From: Blautia wexlerae DSM 19850
GTDB taxonomy: Bacteria; Bacillota; Clostridia; Lachnospirales; Lachnospiraceae
NCBI RefSeq assembly: GCF_025148125.1
Contig: NZ_CP102267.1
Location: 97,001 to 161,000, forward strand
Length of the DNA: 64,000 bases
Direction: 5' to 3'
The notes beneath the pieces are model-generated. The model ran no database searches. It was not told the DNA's origin and saw nothing but the letters and a program-made list of their open reading frames with translations. A program made the position numbers and the translations under genes. Shown here piece after piece: positions 27,362 through 35,957 of this stretch (its first letter is position 1; the number at the start of each line of letters is the position of its first letter).

Positions 27362-27703
27362 ATACAGGCAGATATACAGCGGACTACCTGTAATGTGGGA
27401 ACCTGCCATATCCGGCATGGGAAATGCACATAACTGCGCACTTAAGTTACAGGCGTATCCGCCGATATTCAGTCTGACGCCTAAAGCGTCTGGAAGCACG
27501 TGACTTCAGTCATGTGAGGTTCACAGCTTTTTATGTGATAACATAACGATTTCTTAATATAACTGATGATTTAAATATAAAAACCCACAAAAAACATAAT
27601 TATAAATGATATATCTTATATACTCTGCAATCTCGAAAACTATTCTGGATACGAAAATTTCCATAAAAACAACCTGTACATCACCCAAAGGGGAACTATA
27701 ATC
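27362..27703 (+). other. TnpB element 3' end and leader of protein B
   Basis: No gene. The first 165 bases look like the right end of an IS605-type element and a possible omegaRNA scaffold. They finish with a hairpin, cacgtgac (27497-27504) with gtcatgtg (27509-27516) around ttca, then aggttcac, the usual end of this element class. Bases 27540-27680 are very AT-rich. The only promoter-like pair is weak (ATAATT, 17 bases, TATACT near 27600-27640). The last 30 bases, including aacctgt and catcaccc, match the leader of paralogue C. Confidence 0.6.
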
Positions 27704-30700
27704 ATGACAAAGATTAAAAACACAAAGAAGGGCATGGCAAAAAAGACATTAAGTATGTCACTTGTTGTTGCAATGCTTGCTACTTCTAATGTGCCGGTAT
27801 GGGCTGCTGAGTTCAGCGATGGTACAGATGCCGCTGTAGCTACTGAAGCTCCGGCTGCTGAAACATTCTCTGATGAAACTGCAGATGCACCGGTTGTTGA
27901 CGATACAACTGAAGCAACTCCAGCTTCTACAACAGTAACAGAAGGTGATGTTACTGTAAATTTAACAGCAGATAGAAAAACTGCTGTATGGGGAAAGGAT
28001 ACAGTTACTATTACAGGAACTGTTACAAAAACAGACAGCCAAGCTTTAGATTATGATTACCGGTGGGTTGATGCAAATGGTATTGCAAGCGAGCATTTCG
28101 GCGAGGTGACAACAAGTGAAACAGTAAATAAAATGTCTTTCACACCTAGTGTAAATGATGCCGGAAAAACTTTAACATTATATGTATACAAAAAAGATAA
28201 TGATCAGATATTATATAATATCAACACAGGCATTACTGTTTCTGTTGAAAAACAGAGCCTTGGAAGCATTGAACTCAGTGGTGCAGGCGCAACTCTCACA
28301 TATAAGGGTTTTGCACAGGCAGTTAAATTTGAAGGAGATAATGCAGCTACAGTTACTGTGAAAGATTCTGCAGGACAGACTATTGTTGTTCCATCAGGAA
28401 AAACTTATTATGAGCTTTCATCTACAAGTGCAACAAATGCTGGCGATGAAGTAAAAGTTACAGCAACAGCAACAGAAGACTCTCCTTATACTGGAACAAT
28501 TGAAACAAAAGTTGCAATCAGTAAAAAACATGCTGTATTAACCGATAATAAAACAACCGGCGAACCGGCGAATATTATCGCCAACCCAAATAAAGGTTTA
28601 AGTTATCAGTATACAGGTGCTCCAATTGTAGTTGCAAATAAGGATGTAACTGTTAAAGAATCTAAATCTGACAATAATGGCGATGATAAGAAATTCAGTG
28701 GAGCTGACTTATCTGATACAATCATTAATGCAGTAACAGCTAGTGGAGCTATTGGAAACCAGAAAGTTCATGTAAATGTAGATGGAAGATTGTTCAAAAA
28801 CTTTGATCAGATTAGTACTCCAGAGCAGTTAGAATCAGATGACACTGTTGAAATCAAGAAACGTGATCTTTCAGCTGCAGGAACAAAAATCTCTATCAAG
28901 ACAGTAACTGGTGAAATCCCTACCAATATTTCCGTCAGCGATCTTGGTCAGTATTTAAAATTAACCGGTACAGAAGGTACTTCTCTTACTGCGCTTCAGG
29001 TAAATAAAGACTACACTATCAAAGTTTATACAGGTGATGGAAGTGAAGCTACCAAATTTGAAGATGGAAGTACATATAAGATTACAATTACTGCAAAGAA
29101 AGCAGAAACTGTTAACGGTGTATCTGTAGGCGGTACTTGTGAGAATCATCAGGACATTCAGGTTGTTGCTACAACTGCAGCATTTAAAACAGTATCTTAT
29201 GAAAATGCAAATACTTATAAACCAGCATATACAGGTTCCGAGATTACACCTTCTAAATCTGATTTAGGAAAACTGAAAGTTACACAGGTGACTGGAAATG
29301 TACCTGTAGAAACTACCTTAGATACCGATGCATATGAGATTACCGGATATTCAAACAATGTCAATGCTAGCACAATTTACGATAGTAGTAAAGTAGCTCA
29401 GCCAAATGCAACTGTAAATATCAAGATTACCAAAGGTGTATTTGCAGGCAAGACATGTGCTGTTAAATTTACTATCCTTCCATTAGAGGTTACTGCAGAT
29501 ACAATCAAGGTACAGAAAGAAGTTTCTATCAACAAATCTTATTCCAATGCCGCAGATTATAAACTGCCATTAACAGTTGTTGCGAAAGATCATGCAACTA
29601 CTGGAAAGAAAGTTGAAAAAACATTAACAGATTCTGACTATACAGTAAATTATAAATGGGAAAATGATAATGATACTAATGCTGTCGGTACTAAAATTGT
29701 AACATCTATCACTATCACCAATCCGAACTATATTTATGGTCTTGATAGCAATGATATTAAATTGACTCATAAAGTTACTGCATCAACTAAAACAGAAATC
29801 ACTGCAAAACAGTTATCTGATTCTATGGTAGTGATTAATCCATCTTCTTATACTTACACTGGTGGTAAGATCATTCCTACTTATGCAGTAATTGATGGTG
29901 CGATTGCCCTTTACAAAAAAGGAGATATCACTGAAACAGCTACAATTAAAGCAGAATATGAAGAAGTATCTATCACAGATGCTGTAAATGTAGGAACAGG
30001 TAAAGTTACTGTAAAAGGTCTTTACGATGCAAGTACTAAATCTGGTTATGCTGGAACTGCATCAGGTACATTTACTATTACTCCGGCAAATACAGCTGAT
30101 GTTAAAGTGACGATTGATGATCAGCAGTATACTGGAAAACAGGTAAGACCTCGTGATTTCAAGGTAACATTAAACGGAAATGATGTAACTAATCAATTTG
30201 CGGTTGTATCTTATGGTACTAATGTCGAAGCTGGAAAGGGTACTGTTGTATTAAAACCACTTGATGGAAACAAGAACTTTACAGGTTCAAATATTACTGC
30301 TGAATTCAATATTGTAAAAGAAATCGTATCTGGTACCTTAACAGCATATGATGCTAATGGATTTAAAGAAAGCAATGATAAATTTGCAACTGTAGATTCA
30401 GATGGAAAGATAACAGCAAATGCAAATACACCATTTACATTTGACGGTAACGAGCATACCTTTGCTAAAGTTCTGTTATCTGACATCACGCGCGTTGGTA
30501 CAGGTAAAACTTCTGCAAAAGCAAGTGATTTTGAAATCAAATATGTAGATAACGTATCCGGTAAGATGGTTGAAGGCAAGAAGAATGTTGGCTATGTTTA
30601 CGCTGTTGCCAAAGAAGGTACCGGATTTGCCGGAAACCAGACTATCGTGACTGCTGACGGAACAATCATTAAAGGTGTTGTAGCATACAAAGCATTCTCT

Positions 30701-31819
30701 ATTGACAGTGTCAGATTTGTTGCTAAAAATGTAAGCCTTAAAAATGGAACCTATGCTGCCGGTCTTCCAGTTAAACCGGAAGTAACAATCCAGATTGGCG
30801 GAAGTACATTAGTTGAAGGAAAAGATTACAAACTTACTTTAATTGATAAAAATGACGATACTATAACACCTACAGAAGCAACTGTTGCAAATATTTACGG
30901 TGTTCATATTGAAGGTATCAACGGATATAACATGTCAGATGTCAAGACATCATTTGGTAATTATGGTACTAAAGCTGAACAGGCTTTAAAATGGGGTGTT
31001 GATAAGAAGAACATCAAAGACTGCAAAGTAACTGTAAAAGATGGTGTTGTTTCCGTAGTAAACGGATATATCCCTGTAGCATCAGCAGAATACACATCCA
31101 AGAACAACGGTGACGGCACATACACAGTAACTGCTGTAAGTACATCCAAAAACTATACAGGTTCTGTTACCGTAACAGCTGATGGAAAAGCTGAAGATGA
31201 GAAGCCAAATGCTCCAATGATCAGCAGTGTTAAAGTTGTTGGCAATCAGGCAACAGCAATCCTTTCCGGTGATTCCGAAGGTGCTGCAGGTTACGACTAT
31301 GTAATCTCCACAGACCGCGACTGCATCAAAAACAAAGACTATGCTTCTGTAAACAAGAACCAGGTTAGCACCTCTACTACATTCAAATATGTACAGCAGG
31401 GAACATACTACGCATACTGCCACGCTTGGAAACGTGACGCAAACGGTAAGAAAGTATTCAGCGACTGGTCAAACGCATACCCATTCGTTGTATCCGCAAT
31501 CACACCGGATGCTCCGGTTATCACAAACGTAAAAGTAAGCGGATCTACTATCAAAGTAACATACAAAGCAGCTGCAAACGCAACTGGTTACGATGTAGTA
31601 CTGGGAACTGGCTCCAAGAAAGAAAACGGTGAGACACGTCCATACCACTATGGCAATCACAAGAAACTGAACCTCAAAGAAGGTACAGTAACAGCAACAT
31701 TCAAGAAAGTACCAAAGGGAACATGGGTAGTTGGAATGCATGCATTCAACAGAACATCCGAAGACGGAAAGAAAGTCTTCAGCCCATGGTCAAACCTGAA
31801 AAAGGCTACTGTTAAATAA
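27704..31819 (+). CDS. Large secreted repeat protein B
   Basis: Paralogue of A, 1371 aa. From the RBS through residue 40 the nucleotide sequence is the same as in A and C, over about 137 bases in my reading. It then diverges into different acidic and beta-rich repeats, with repeat openings such as YTGSEITPS and YTGGKIIPT. The C-terminal 200 residues are again two FN3-like domains, ending WSNLKKATVK. The signal peptide ends near VWAAEF. No cell-wall anchor motif is seen. The gene lies inside the potentially invertible segment, has a weak promoter at best, and is followed by a strong terminator and a group II intron. It could be a silent or alternate cassette; this is inferred. Confidence 0.84.
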   Translation: MTKIKNTKKGMAKKTLSMSLVVAMLATSNVPVWAAEFSDGTDAAVATEAPAAETFSDETADAPVVDDTTEATPASTTVTEGDVTVNLTADRKTAVWGKDTVTITGTVTKTDSQALDYDYRWVDANGIASEHFGEVTTSETVNKMSFTPSVNDAGKTLTLYVYKKDNDQILYNINTGITVSVEKQSLGSIELSGAGATLTYKGFAQAVKFEGDNAATVTVKDSAGQTIVVPSGKTYYELSSTSATNAGDEVKVTATATEDSPYTGTIETKVAISKKHAVLTDNKTTGEPANIIANPNKGLSYQYTGAPIVVANKDVTVKESKSDNNGDDKKFSGADLSDTIINAVTASGAIGNQKVHVNVDGRLFKNFDQISTPEQLESDDTVEIKKRDLSAAGTKISIKTVTGEIPTNISVSDLGQYLKLTGTEGTSLTALQVNKDYTIKVYTGDGSEATKFEDGSTYKITITAKKAETVNGVSVGGTCENHQDIQVVATTAAFKTVSYENANTYKPAYTGSEITPSKSDLGKLKVTQVTGNVPVETTLDTDAYEITGYSNNVNASTIYDSSKVAQPNATVNIKITKGVFAGKTCAVKFTILPLEVTADTIKVQKEVSINKSYSNAADYKLPLTVVAKDHATTGKKVEKTLTDSDYTVNYKWENDNDTNAVGTKIVTSITITNPNYIYGLDSNDIKLTHKVTASTKTEITAKQLSDSMVVINPSSYTYTGGKIIPTYAVIDGAIALYKKGDITETATIKAEYEEVSITDAVNVGTGKVTVKGLYDASTKSGYAGTASGTFTITPANTADVKVTIDDQQYTGKQVRPRDFKVTLNGNDVTNQFAVVSYGTNVEAGKGTVVLKPLDGNKNFTGSNITAEFNIVKEIVSGTLTAYDANGFKESNDKFATVDSDGKITANANTPFTFDGNEHTFAKVLLSDITRVGTGKTSAKASDFEIKYVDNVSGKMVEGKKNVGYVYAVAKEGTGFAGNQTIVTADGTIIKGVVAYKAFSIDSVRFVAKNVSLKNGTYAAGLPVKPEVTIQIGGSTLVEGKDYKLTLIDKNDDTITPTEATVANIYGVHIEGINGYNMSDVKTSFGNYGTKAEQALKWGVDKKNIKDCKVTVKDGVVSVVNGYIPVASAEYTSKNNGDGTYTVTAVSTSKNYTGSVTVTADGKAEDEKPNAPMISSVKVVGNQATAILSGDSEGAAGYDYVISTDRDCIKNKDYASVNKNQVSTSTTFKYVQQGTYYAYCHAWKRDANGKKVFSDWSNAYPFVVSAITPDAPVITNVKVSGSTIKVTYKAAANATGYDVVLGTGSKKENGETRPYHYGNHKKLNLKEGTVTATFKKVPKGTWVVGMHAFNRTSEDGKKVFSPWSNLKKATVK

Positions 31820-31855
31820 TCCATTTGGGTAATTAATACAGATTCCTAAAAAGAA

Positions 31856-31890
31856 GGCTCCGGTCATTGCGACCGGAGTCTTTCTTTTTA
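31856..31890 (+). terminator. Terminator of repeat protein B
   Basis: A 10-bp stem, ggctccggtc (31856-31865) with gaccggagtc (31871-31880), is followed by tttcttttta. The same type of stem ends paralogue C. Confidence 0.9.
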
Positions 31891-32427
31891 GGTGCTTTTT
31901 ACCACATTATCAGATAATCCTATGGTATAATCAACATATAGGTGCGAGCTGTGAAATCAGCATAGCTGATTTCCCCTAGCGAGCGGAAGAAATTCTGTAA
32001 GCTTTGGTAAGCTGATAATCATACAATAGGAAAAAAAAATCCTATCAGGTAAGGTCTAGCCAACCGCCTGTACCGAGTCCTTGGAACCGAAATGGTAACA
32101 TTAGGTTTAAGCGTAGGACAGGGAGCAACAGAGCCGAAACGAAAGTGAAGTGATTGAGCTGGGAAATTATTATGAGGTTGGAAATGGTCGATGTGCTCTA
32201 TTACACAGCAGACAATACTGTTATGACCGATATGGCAAGGTTATAGCGGCATCCCCCAGTCTGAGAGCTTGGCGAGGTTGATGATAAGTATGTTATCGGA
32301 ACAGCTGAGATCCTGTCATTTCCTTAAAAAAAGGTATGGAAACCAAAACAAAGAAATGCGTTAGGAATCCAAATGAATGGCAGGAAGTCCGACACAGCCA
32401 TATTATCGCAGAAGTCTGTGAAAGCAG

Positions 32428-33816
32428 ATGGAGAAAAGGGCTGTGCACTTTATAGCTTCAAGAACAAAGAACTATGCAGACAAAAGAGAGCTGATGAACA
32501 TGGTGAATGAGTTACTTGGAATACAGTATAATATCGCAAAAGCAAACAGAACCGACAGAAAGGTTCAGAATCTTGCAGCCTACATCAATGCGGATACGCT
32601 GAGAGCAATCCATAAGACTATGGACAGAAAGAAAGCGTATGGGATTGATAAGGTGACAAAAGAGGATTACGAAAAGAATCTGGAAGAAAATCTCGCAAAT
32701 CTTGTGAAAAGGATGAAAAACGGAAGCTATCGCCCGAATCCAACAAGGCGTGTTTATATTCCGAAGGAAACAAAAGGCAAAATGAGACCGCTTGGAATTT
32801 CCAGTTATGAAGATAAACTGGTGGAAAATGCGATTGCACAGATACTGGAGCAGATTTATGAACCGAAGTTTTATAATGAGAGTTTTGGATTCCGCCCGAA
32901 CAGGAACTGCCATCAGGCAGTAAGGGAAATCATAGAAATGGTGCAGTATCGAAAGACAAACTATGTGGTAGAAGCAGACATTAAAGGTTTCTTTGATAAT
33001 GTAGACCATGAATGGCTGATGAAGATGTTGGCACATGATATAGCAGACCGGAAATTTCTTGAGATTATAGATAAATTCCTGAAAGCCGGAGTCATGGAAA
33101 ATGGCAAATATCTCGACAGCGAACAGGGAACCCCACAGGGAAATGGAGCAAGTCCGATACTTGCAAATATATATCTGCATTATGTATTGGATAACTGGTT
33201 TGATGTAATCGTGAAGAGACAGTGTAAAGGAGAGTGTTATCTTATCCGATACTGTGATGATTTTGTCTGTTGTTTTCAGAACCAGTATGAAGCAAAAATA
33301 TTTAAGCAGAGGCTGGAAGAACGCTTTGCAAAATACGGATTGGAACTGGCAGGAGAAAAGACGAAGATATTGGAATTCGGGAGGTTTGCCAGGCACAACA
33401 GAAAAGCAAGAGGAGAGAGAAAACCAGATACCCTTGACTTTCTTGGTTTCACATTTTATTGCGGAATGGACGGAAAGAGAGAGTTTTTCCGTTGTAGGGT
33501 AAAGACCAGCAAGAAGAAATTTCGCAGTAAGATAAAAGCAATGAAAGAATGGATAAAGGCACATCGAGCAATGCCATTGGAACTGATATTTAAAACAGTG
33601 AATGCAAAATTGCGGGGACATTATCAGTATTATGGAGTGACCGACAATACAAGGGAAGTGAAGAATTTCCTAGTACAGACAAAATGGTTATTGTATAAAT
33701 GGCTGAATCGGAGAAGCCAGAAAAGAAGTTATACGTCGGATACCTTTTTTAATGGACTGCTTCGAACATTCCCATTGTTAGAACCAAGTATTAAGGTAAG
33801 TTTGTTTTATAGATAA
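32428..33816 (+). CDS. ltrA: Group II intron reverse transcriptase/maturase (LtrA-like)
   Basis: Intron-encoded protein of 462 aa for splicing and retrohoming. The RT blocks are present: KGKMRPLGISSYEDKLVE (RT2), FRPNRNCHQA, VEADIKGFFDNVDH (RT3), GTPQGNGASPILANI (RT4) and the active-site YCDD at residues 275-278, in place of the common YADD. The maturase X domain (FKTVNAKLRGHYQYYGV) follows, with no HNH endonuclease at the C terminus. The GN in RT4 differs from the usual GG. It lies wholly inside the intron RNA. Confidence 0.95.
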   Translation: MEKRAVHFIASRTKNYADKRELMNMVNELLGIQYNIAKANRTDRKVQNLAAYINADTLRAIHKTMDRKKAYGIDKVTKEDYEKNLEENLANLVKRMKNGSYRPNPTRRVYIPKETKGKMRPLGISSYEDKLVENAIAQILEQIYEPKFYNESFGFRPNRNCHQAVREIIEMVQYRKTNYVVEADIKGFFDNVDHEWLMKMLAHDIADRKFLEIIDKFLKAGVMENGKYLDSEQGTPQGNGASPILANIYLHYVLDNWFDVIVKRQCKGECYLIRYCDDFVCCFQNQYEAKIFKQRLEERFAKYGLELAGEKTKILEFGRFARHNRKARGERKPDTLDFLGFTFYCGMDGKREFFRCRVKTSKKKFRSKIKAMKEWIKAHRAMPLELIFKTVNAKLRGHYQYYGVTDNTREVKNFLVQTKWLLYKWLNRRSQKRSYTSDTFFNGLLRTFPLLEPSIKVSLFYR

Positions 33817-33837
33817 AGTATGAAATATAAAGTGAAA

Positions 33838-33869
33838 AGCCGTATGCGTTAATAGCGCACGTACGGTTT
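33838..33869 (+). ncRNA. Group II intron domain V
   Basis: The catalytic hairpin starts with the AGC triad (33838-33840), has ccgta paired with tacgg, and a small upper stem. It lies 22 bases after the maturase stop, as is usual. Confidence 0.85.
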
Positions 33870-33949
33870 TGCGTAGGGGTATGGGGAGTAATCCCCATAT
33901 CTACTAGAGAACCATCACTTAAAATATCTCTAATGAAAGGAAGTCATGT

Positions 33950-34918
33950 ATGAAGAAAAGAAAATCATGTTTTATCTGGCTCTTGTGCATTCTTCTCCTG
34001 GTCACAGCCTTACCTTCTGTAGATTTTACAGATGTCCAGGCAGCATCTGTCAGCAGTACTTTCACCGGATGGAAAACCTACGGTGGAAAAAAATACTATT
34101 ATAAGAATGGCAAAAAGCTGACAGACCTGCACAAAATCGGCAAGTATTATTACTGTTTTGCAGCAGACGGTACCATGCTTACAGGATGGTACCGTATTCA
34201 TAATCGTTTCAGGTATTTTGGCAAACAGACCGGAAGAATGCGTATCAATCAGACTGTAAATGGACGAAAGATCAACAGCAAAGGTGTCTGGACTCCTGTT
34301 GTTGTACTGGATCCGGGGCATTCTGCTGTCGTTGCCGATGGTTATGAGCCTCTTGGTCCTGGTTCCAGTCAGCTGAAGGAGAAAGATACGTCCGGAACCC
34401 AGGGTGTTGCTACAGGTGTGGAGGAATATAAGCTCAACCTGAGCATTGGTCTTCAGCTAAGAACCCTTCTTCAGAAAAGAGGTTTTAAGGTAATAATGAC
34501 CAGAACCAACAGTAAAGTAGCTCTCAGCTGTATTGACCGTGCAAAAGTGGCAAATAAGGCAAAAGCAGATGCGTATATCCGTATCCATGCCAATGGAAGT
34601 GATAATTCCTCTATCAGTGGAGCACTGACTATCTGTACAACCAGAAACAGTCCTTATATTTCATCTATGTACAGAAAAAACAAAGCGCTTTCTGAGGCTG
34701 TACTCAATGCATATGTGGCAACTACAGGATGCAGAAAAGAATACATCTGGGAGACAGACTCTATGACCGGAAACAACTGGAGCAAAGTTCCGACAACGAT
34801 TATCGAAATGGGATATATGAGCAATCCCTCCGAAGACCGCCGTATGCAGCAGAGTTCTTATCAGAAAAAAATGGTACGGGGAATTGCAAATGGAATTGAG
34901 AATTACCTGATCAAATAG
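33950..34918 (+). CDS. Secreted N-acetylmuramoyl-L-alanine amidase (Amidase_3) with wall-binding repeats
   Basis: Exported zinc amidase that cuts the MurNAc-L-Ala bond of peptidoglycan, 322 aa. A signal peptide ends at about residue 31 (VQAASV). Residues 40-115 hold three short aromatic repeats of the choline/glucan-binding type (GWKTYGGKKYYYKNGKKL, then CFAADGTMLTGWY). The catalytic domain has zinc ligands in LDPGHS (H124), a glutamate in GVEEYKLN, H213 in IHANGS, and the catalytic glutamate in TIIEMGYMSNPSE (about E287). ATG 33950 follows a GAAAGGAAG ribosome binding site. It starts 45 bases after the intron end. Confidence 0.93.
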   Translation: MKKRKSCFIWLLCILLLVTALPSVDFTDVQAASVSSTFTGWKTYGGKKYYYKNGKKLTDLHKIGKYYYCFAADGTMLTGWYRIHNRFRYFGKQTGRMRINQTVNGRKINSKGVWTPVVVLDPGHSAVVADGYEPLGPGSSQLKEKDTSGTQGVATGVEEYKLNLSIGLQLRTLLQKRGFKVIMTRTNSKVALSCIDRAKVANKAKADAYIRIHANGSDNSSISGALTICTTRNSPYISSMYRKNKALSEAVLNAYVATTGCRKEYIWETDSMTGNNWSKVPTTIIEMGYMSNPSEDRRMQQSSYQKKMVRGIANGIENYLIK

Positions 34919-34990
34919 CCTTGCTTTTGAGTCGCAGACAGTTTATACTGGACTGAATGGGTATAAAAAATAATTTGGAGGATTTTTCAA

Positions 34991-35854
34991 ATGAAAATTG
35001 CAGTAACATATGATAATGGAGAGATTTTTCAGCATTTTGGAAAAACAGAGTCTTTTAAAGTTTATGAAGTGGAAGACAACAAAGTAGTTTCCAGTGAAGT
35101 AATCGGTTCTAACGGTACAGGACATGGCGCACTTGCAGGTCTGCTTGCTGAGCAGGGTGTAAATGTTCTGATCTGCGGTGGCATCGGCGGTGGTGCTCAG
35201 ACAGCTCTCACAGAGGCAGGAATCGAATTATGCGCCGGAGCCCAGGGAAATACCGACCAGGCAGTTGAAAATTATTTAAAAGGCGAATTAGTATCTTCCG
35301 GAGCTAACTGCGACCATCACCATCATGAAGAAGGTCATTCCTGTGGCAGTCATGAGGAGGGACACTCCTGTGGAGACAGCTGCGGTGGTGGATGCGGTGG
35401 ATGTGGCGGATCACAGCCTCCGCTTACAGGACGCAATGTAGGAAAAACCTGCCGCACACATTACAGAGGAACTTTCAATGACGGAACACAGTTTGATTCT
35501 TCTTACGACCGTGGCGAACCGCTGGAATTCATCTGCGGTGCAGGCCAGATGATCAGAGGGTTTGATGCTGCTGTAGCTGACATGGAAGTTGGTCAGATCA
35601 TTGATGTTCACCTTATGCCTGAAGAAGCATACGGTATGGCAGATCCAAACGCTATCTTCACTATGGAAATCGCGCAGCTTCCAGGTTCCGAAGACCTGAC
35701 AGTTGGCCAGCAGGTATACCTGTCAAACCAGTTCGGTCAGCCATTCCCTGTTAAAGTAACAGCTAAAGATGAGAAAAATATCACATTTGATGCAAACCAC
35801 GAAATGGCTGGAAAAGAACTTAACTTCAAGATTGAATTAGTAGAAGTGAAATAA
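34991..35854 (+). CDS. NifX/NafY-like domain fused to SlyD-like FKBP isomerase through a His/Cys linker
   Basis: Predicted cytoplasmic metal-handling chaperone, 287 aa. Residues 1-100 form a dinitrogenase iron-molybdenum cofactor-type domain (AVTYDNGEIFQHFGKTESF, ICGGIGGGAQTAL). Residues 106-141 are a His/Cys/Gly-rich linker (DHHHHEEGHSCGSHEEGHSC and then CGGGCGGCGG). Residues 143-287 are an FKBP peptidyl-prolyl isomerase of the SlyD type (GTQFDSSYDRGEPLEFICGAGQMIRGFD) including the insert-in-flap region. The linker resembles the metal-binding tail of SlyD, which loads nickel enzymes. Which metal is bound is not known. GGAGG lies nine bases before ATG, and a strong terminator follows. Confidence 0.88.
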   Translation: MKIAVTYDNGEIFQHFGKTESFKVYEVEDNKVVSSEVIGSNGTGHGALAGLLAEQGVNVLICGGIGGGAQTALTEAGIELCAGAQGNTDQAVENYLKGELVSSGANCDHHHHEEGHSCGSHEEGHSCGDSCGGGCGGCGGSQPPLTGRNVGKTCRTHYRGTFNDGTQFDSSYDRGEPLEFICGAGQMIRGFDAAVADMEVGQIIDVHLMPEEAYGMADPNAIFTMEIAQLPGSEDLTVGQQVYLSNQFGQPFPVKVTAKDEKNITFDANHEMAGKELNFKIELVEVK

Positions 35855-35864
35855 GACAAATACT

Positions 35865-35912
35865 CAGGGCAGTCTCCTGGCAAAAATTTTGCCGATGAGA
35901 CTGCCCTGTTTT
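35865..35912. terminator. Terminator after the NifX-SlyD gene
   Basis: cagggcagtctc (35865-35876) and gagactgccctg (35897-35908) are perfect complements, with a further ggcaaaa/ttttgcc stem inside, then tttt. It stands between convergent genes and may serve both. Confidence 0.85.
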
Positions 35913-35957
35913 ATACTTTATTTACCAAAGTGATAGTGCTTTTTGTAGTTTTATAAT

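Larger units (their letters stand above)
31942..33904 (+). mobile_element. Group II intron with maturase/reverse transcriptase
   Basis: The 5' end GTGCGAG (31942) fits the group II consensus. About 485 bases of structured RNA precede the maturase gene. Domain V follows it at 33838-33869, and the domain VI hairpin (tatgggga with tccccata) ends at ctac (33904). Both boundaries are predicted from consensus. It is inserted about 52 bases after the protein B terminator, outside any gene. The intron seems complete, so it may still be mobile. Confidence 0.85.

Noticed and set aside
21441..31819. Tandem repeats in proteins A and B as a CRISPR or satellite array
   Set aside because: The similarity is at protein level and in long beta-rich units; no short identical direct repeats with regular spacers were seen.
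32512..33621. 369-codon minus-strand frame opposite the intron maturase
   Set aside because: Antisense shadow of the RT gene; no motifs.
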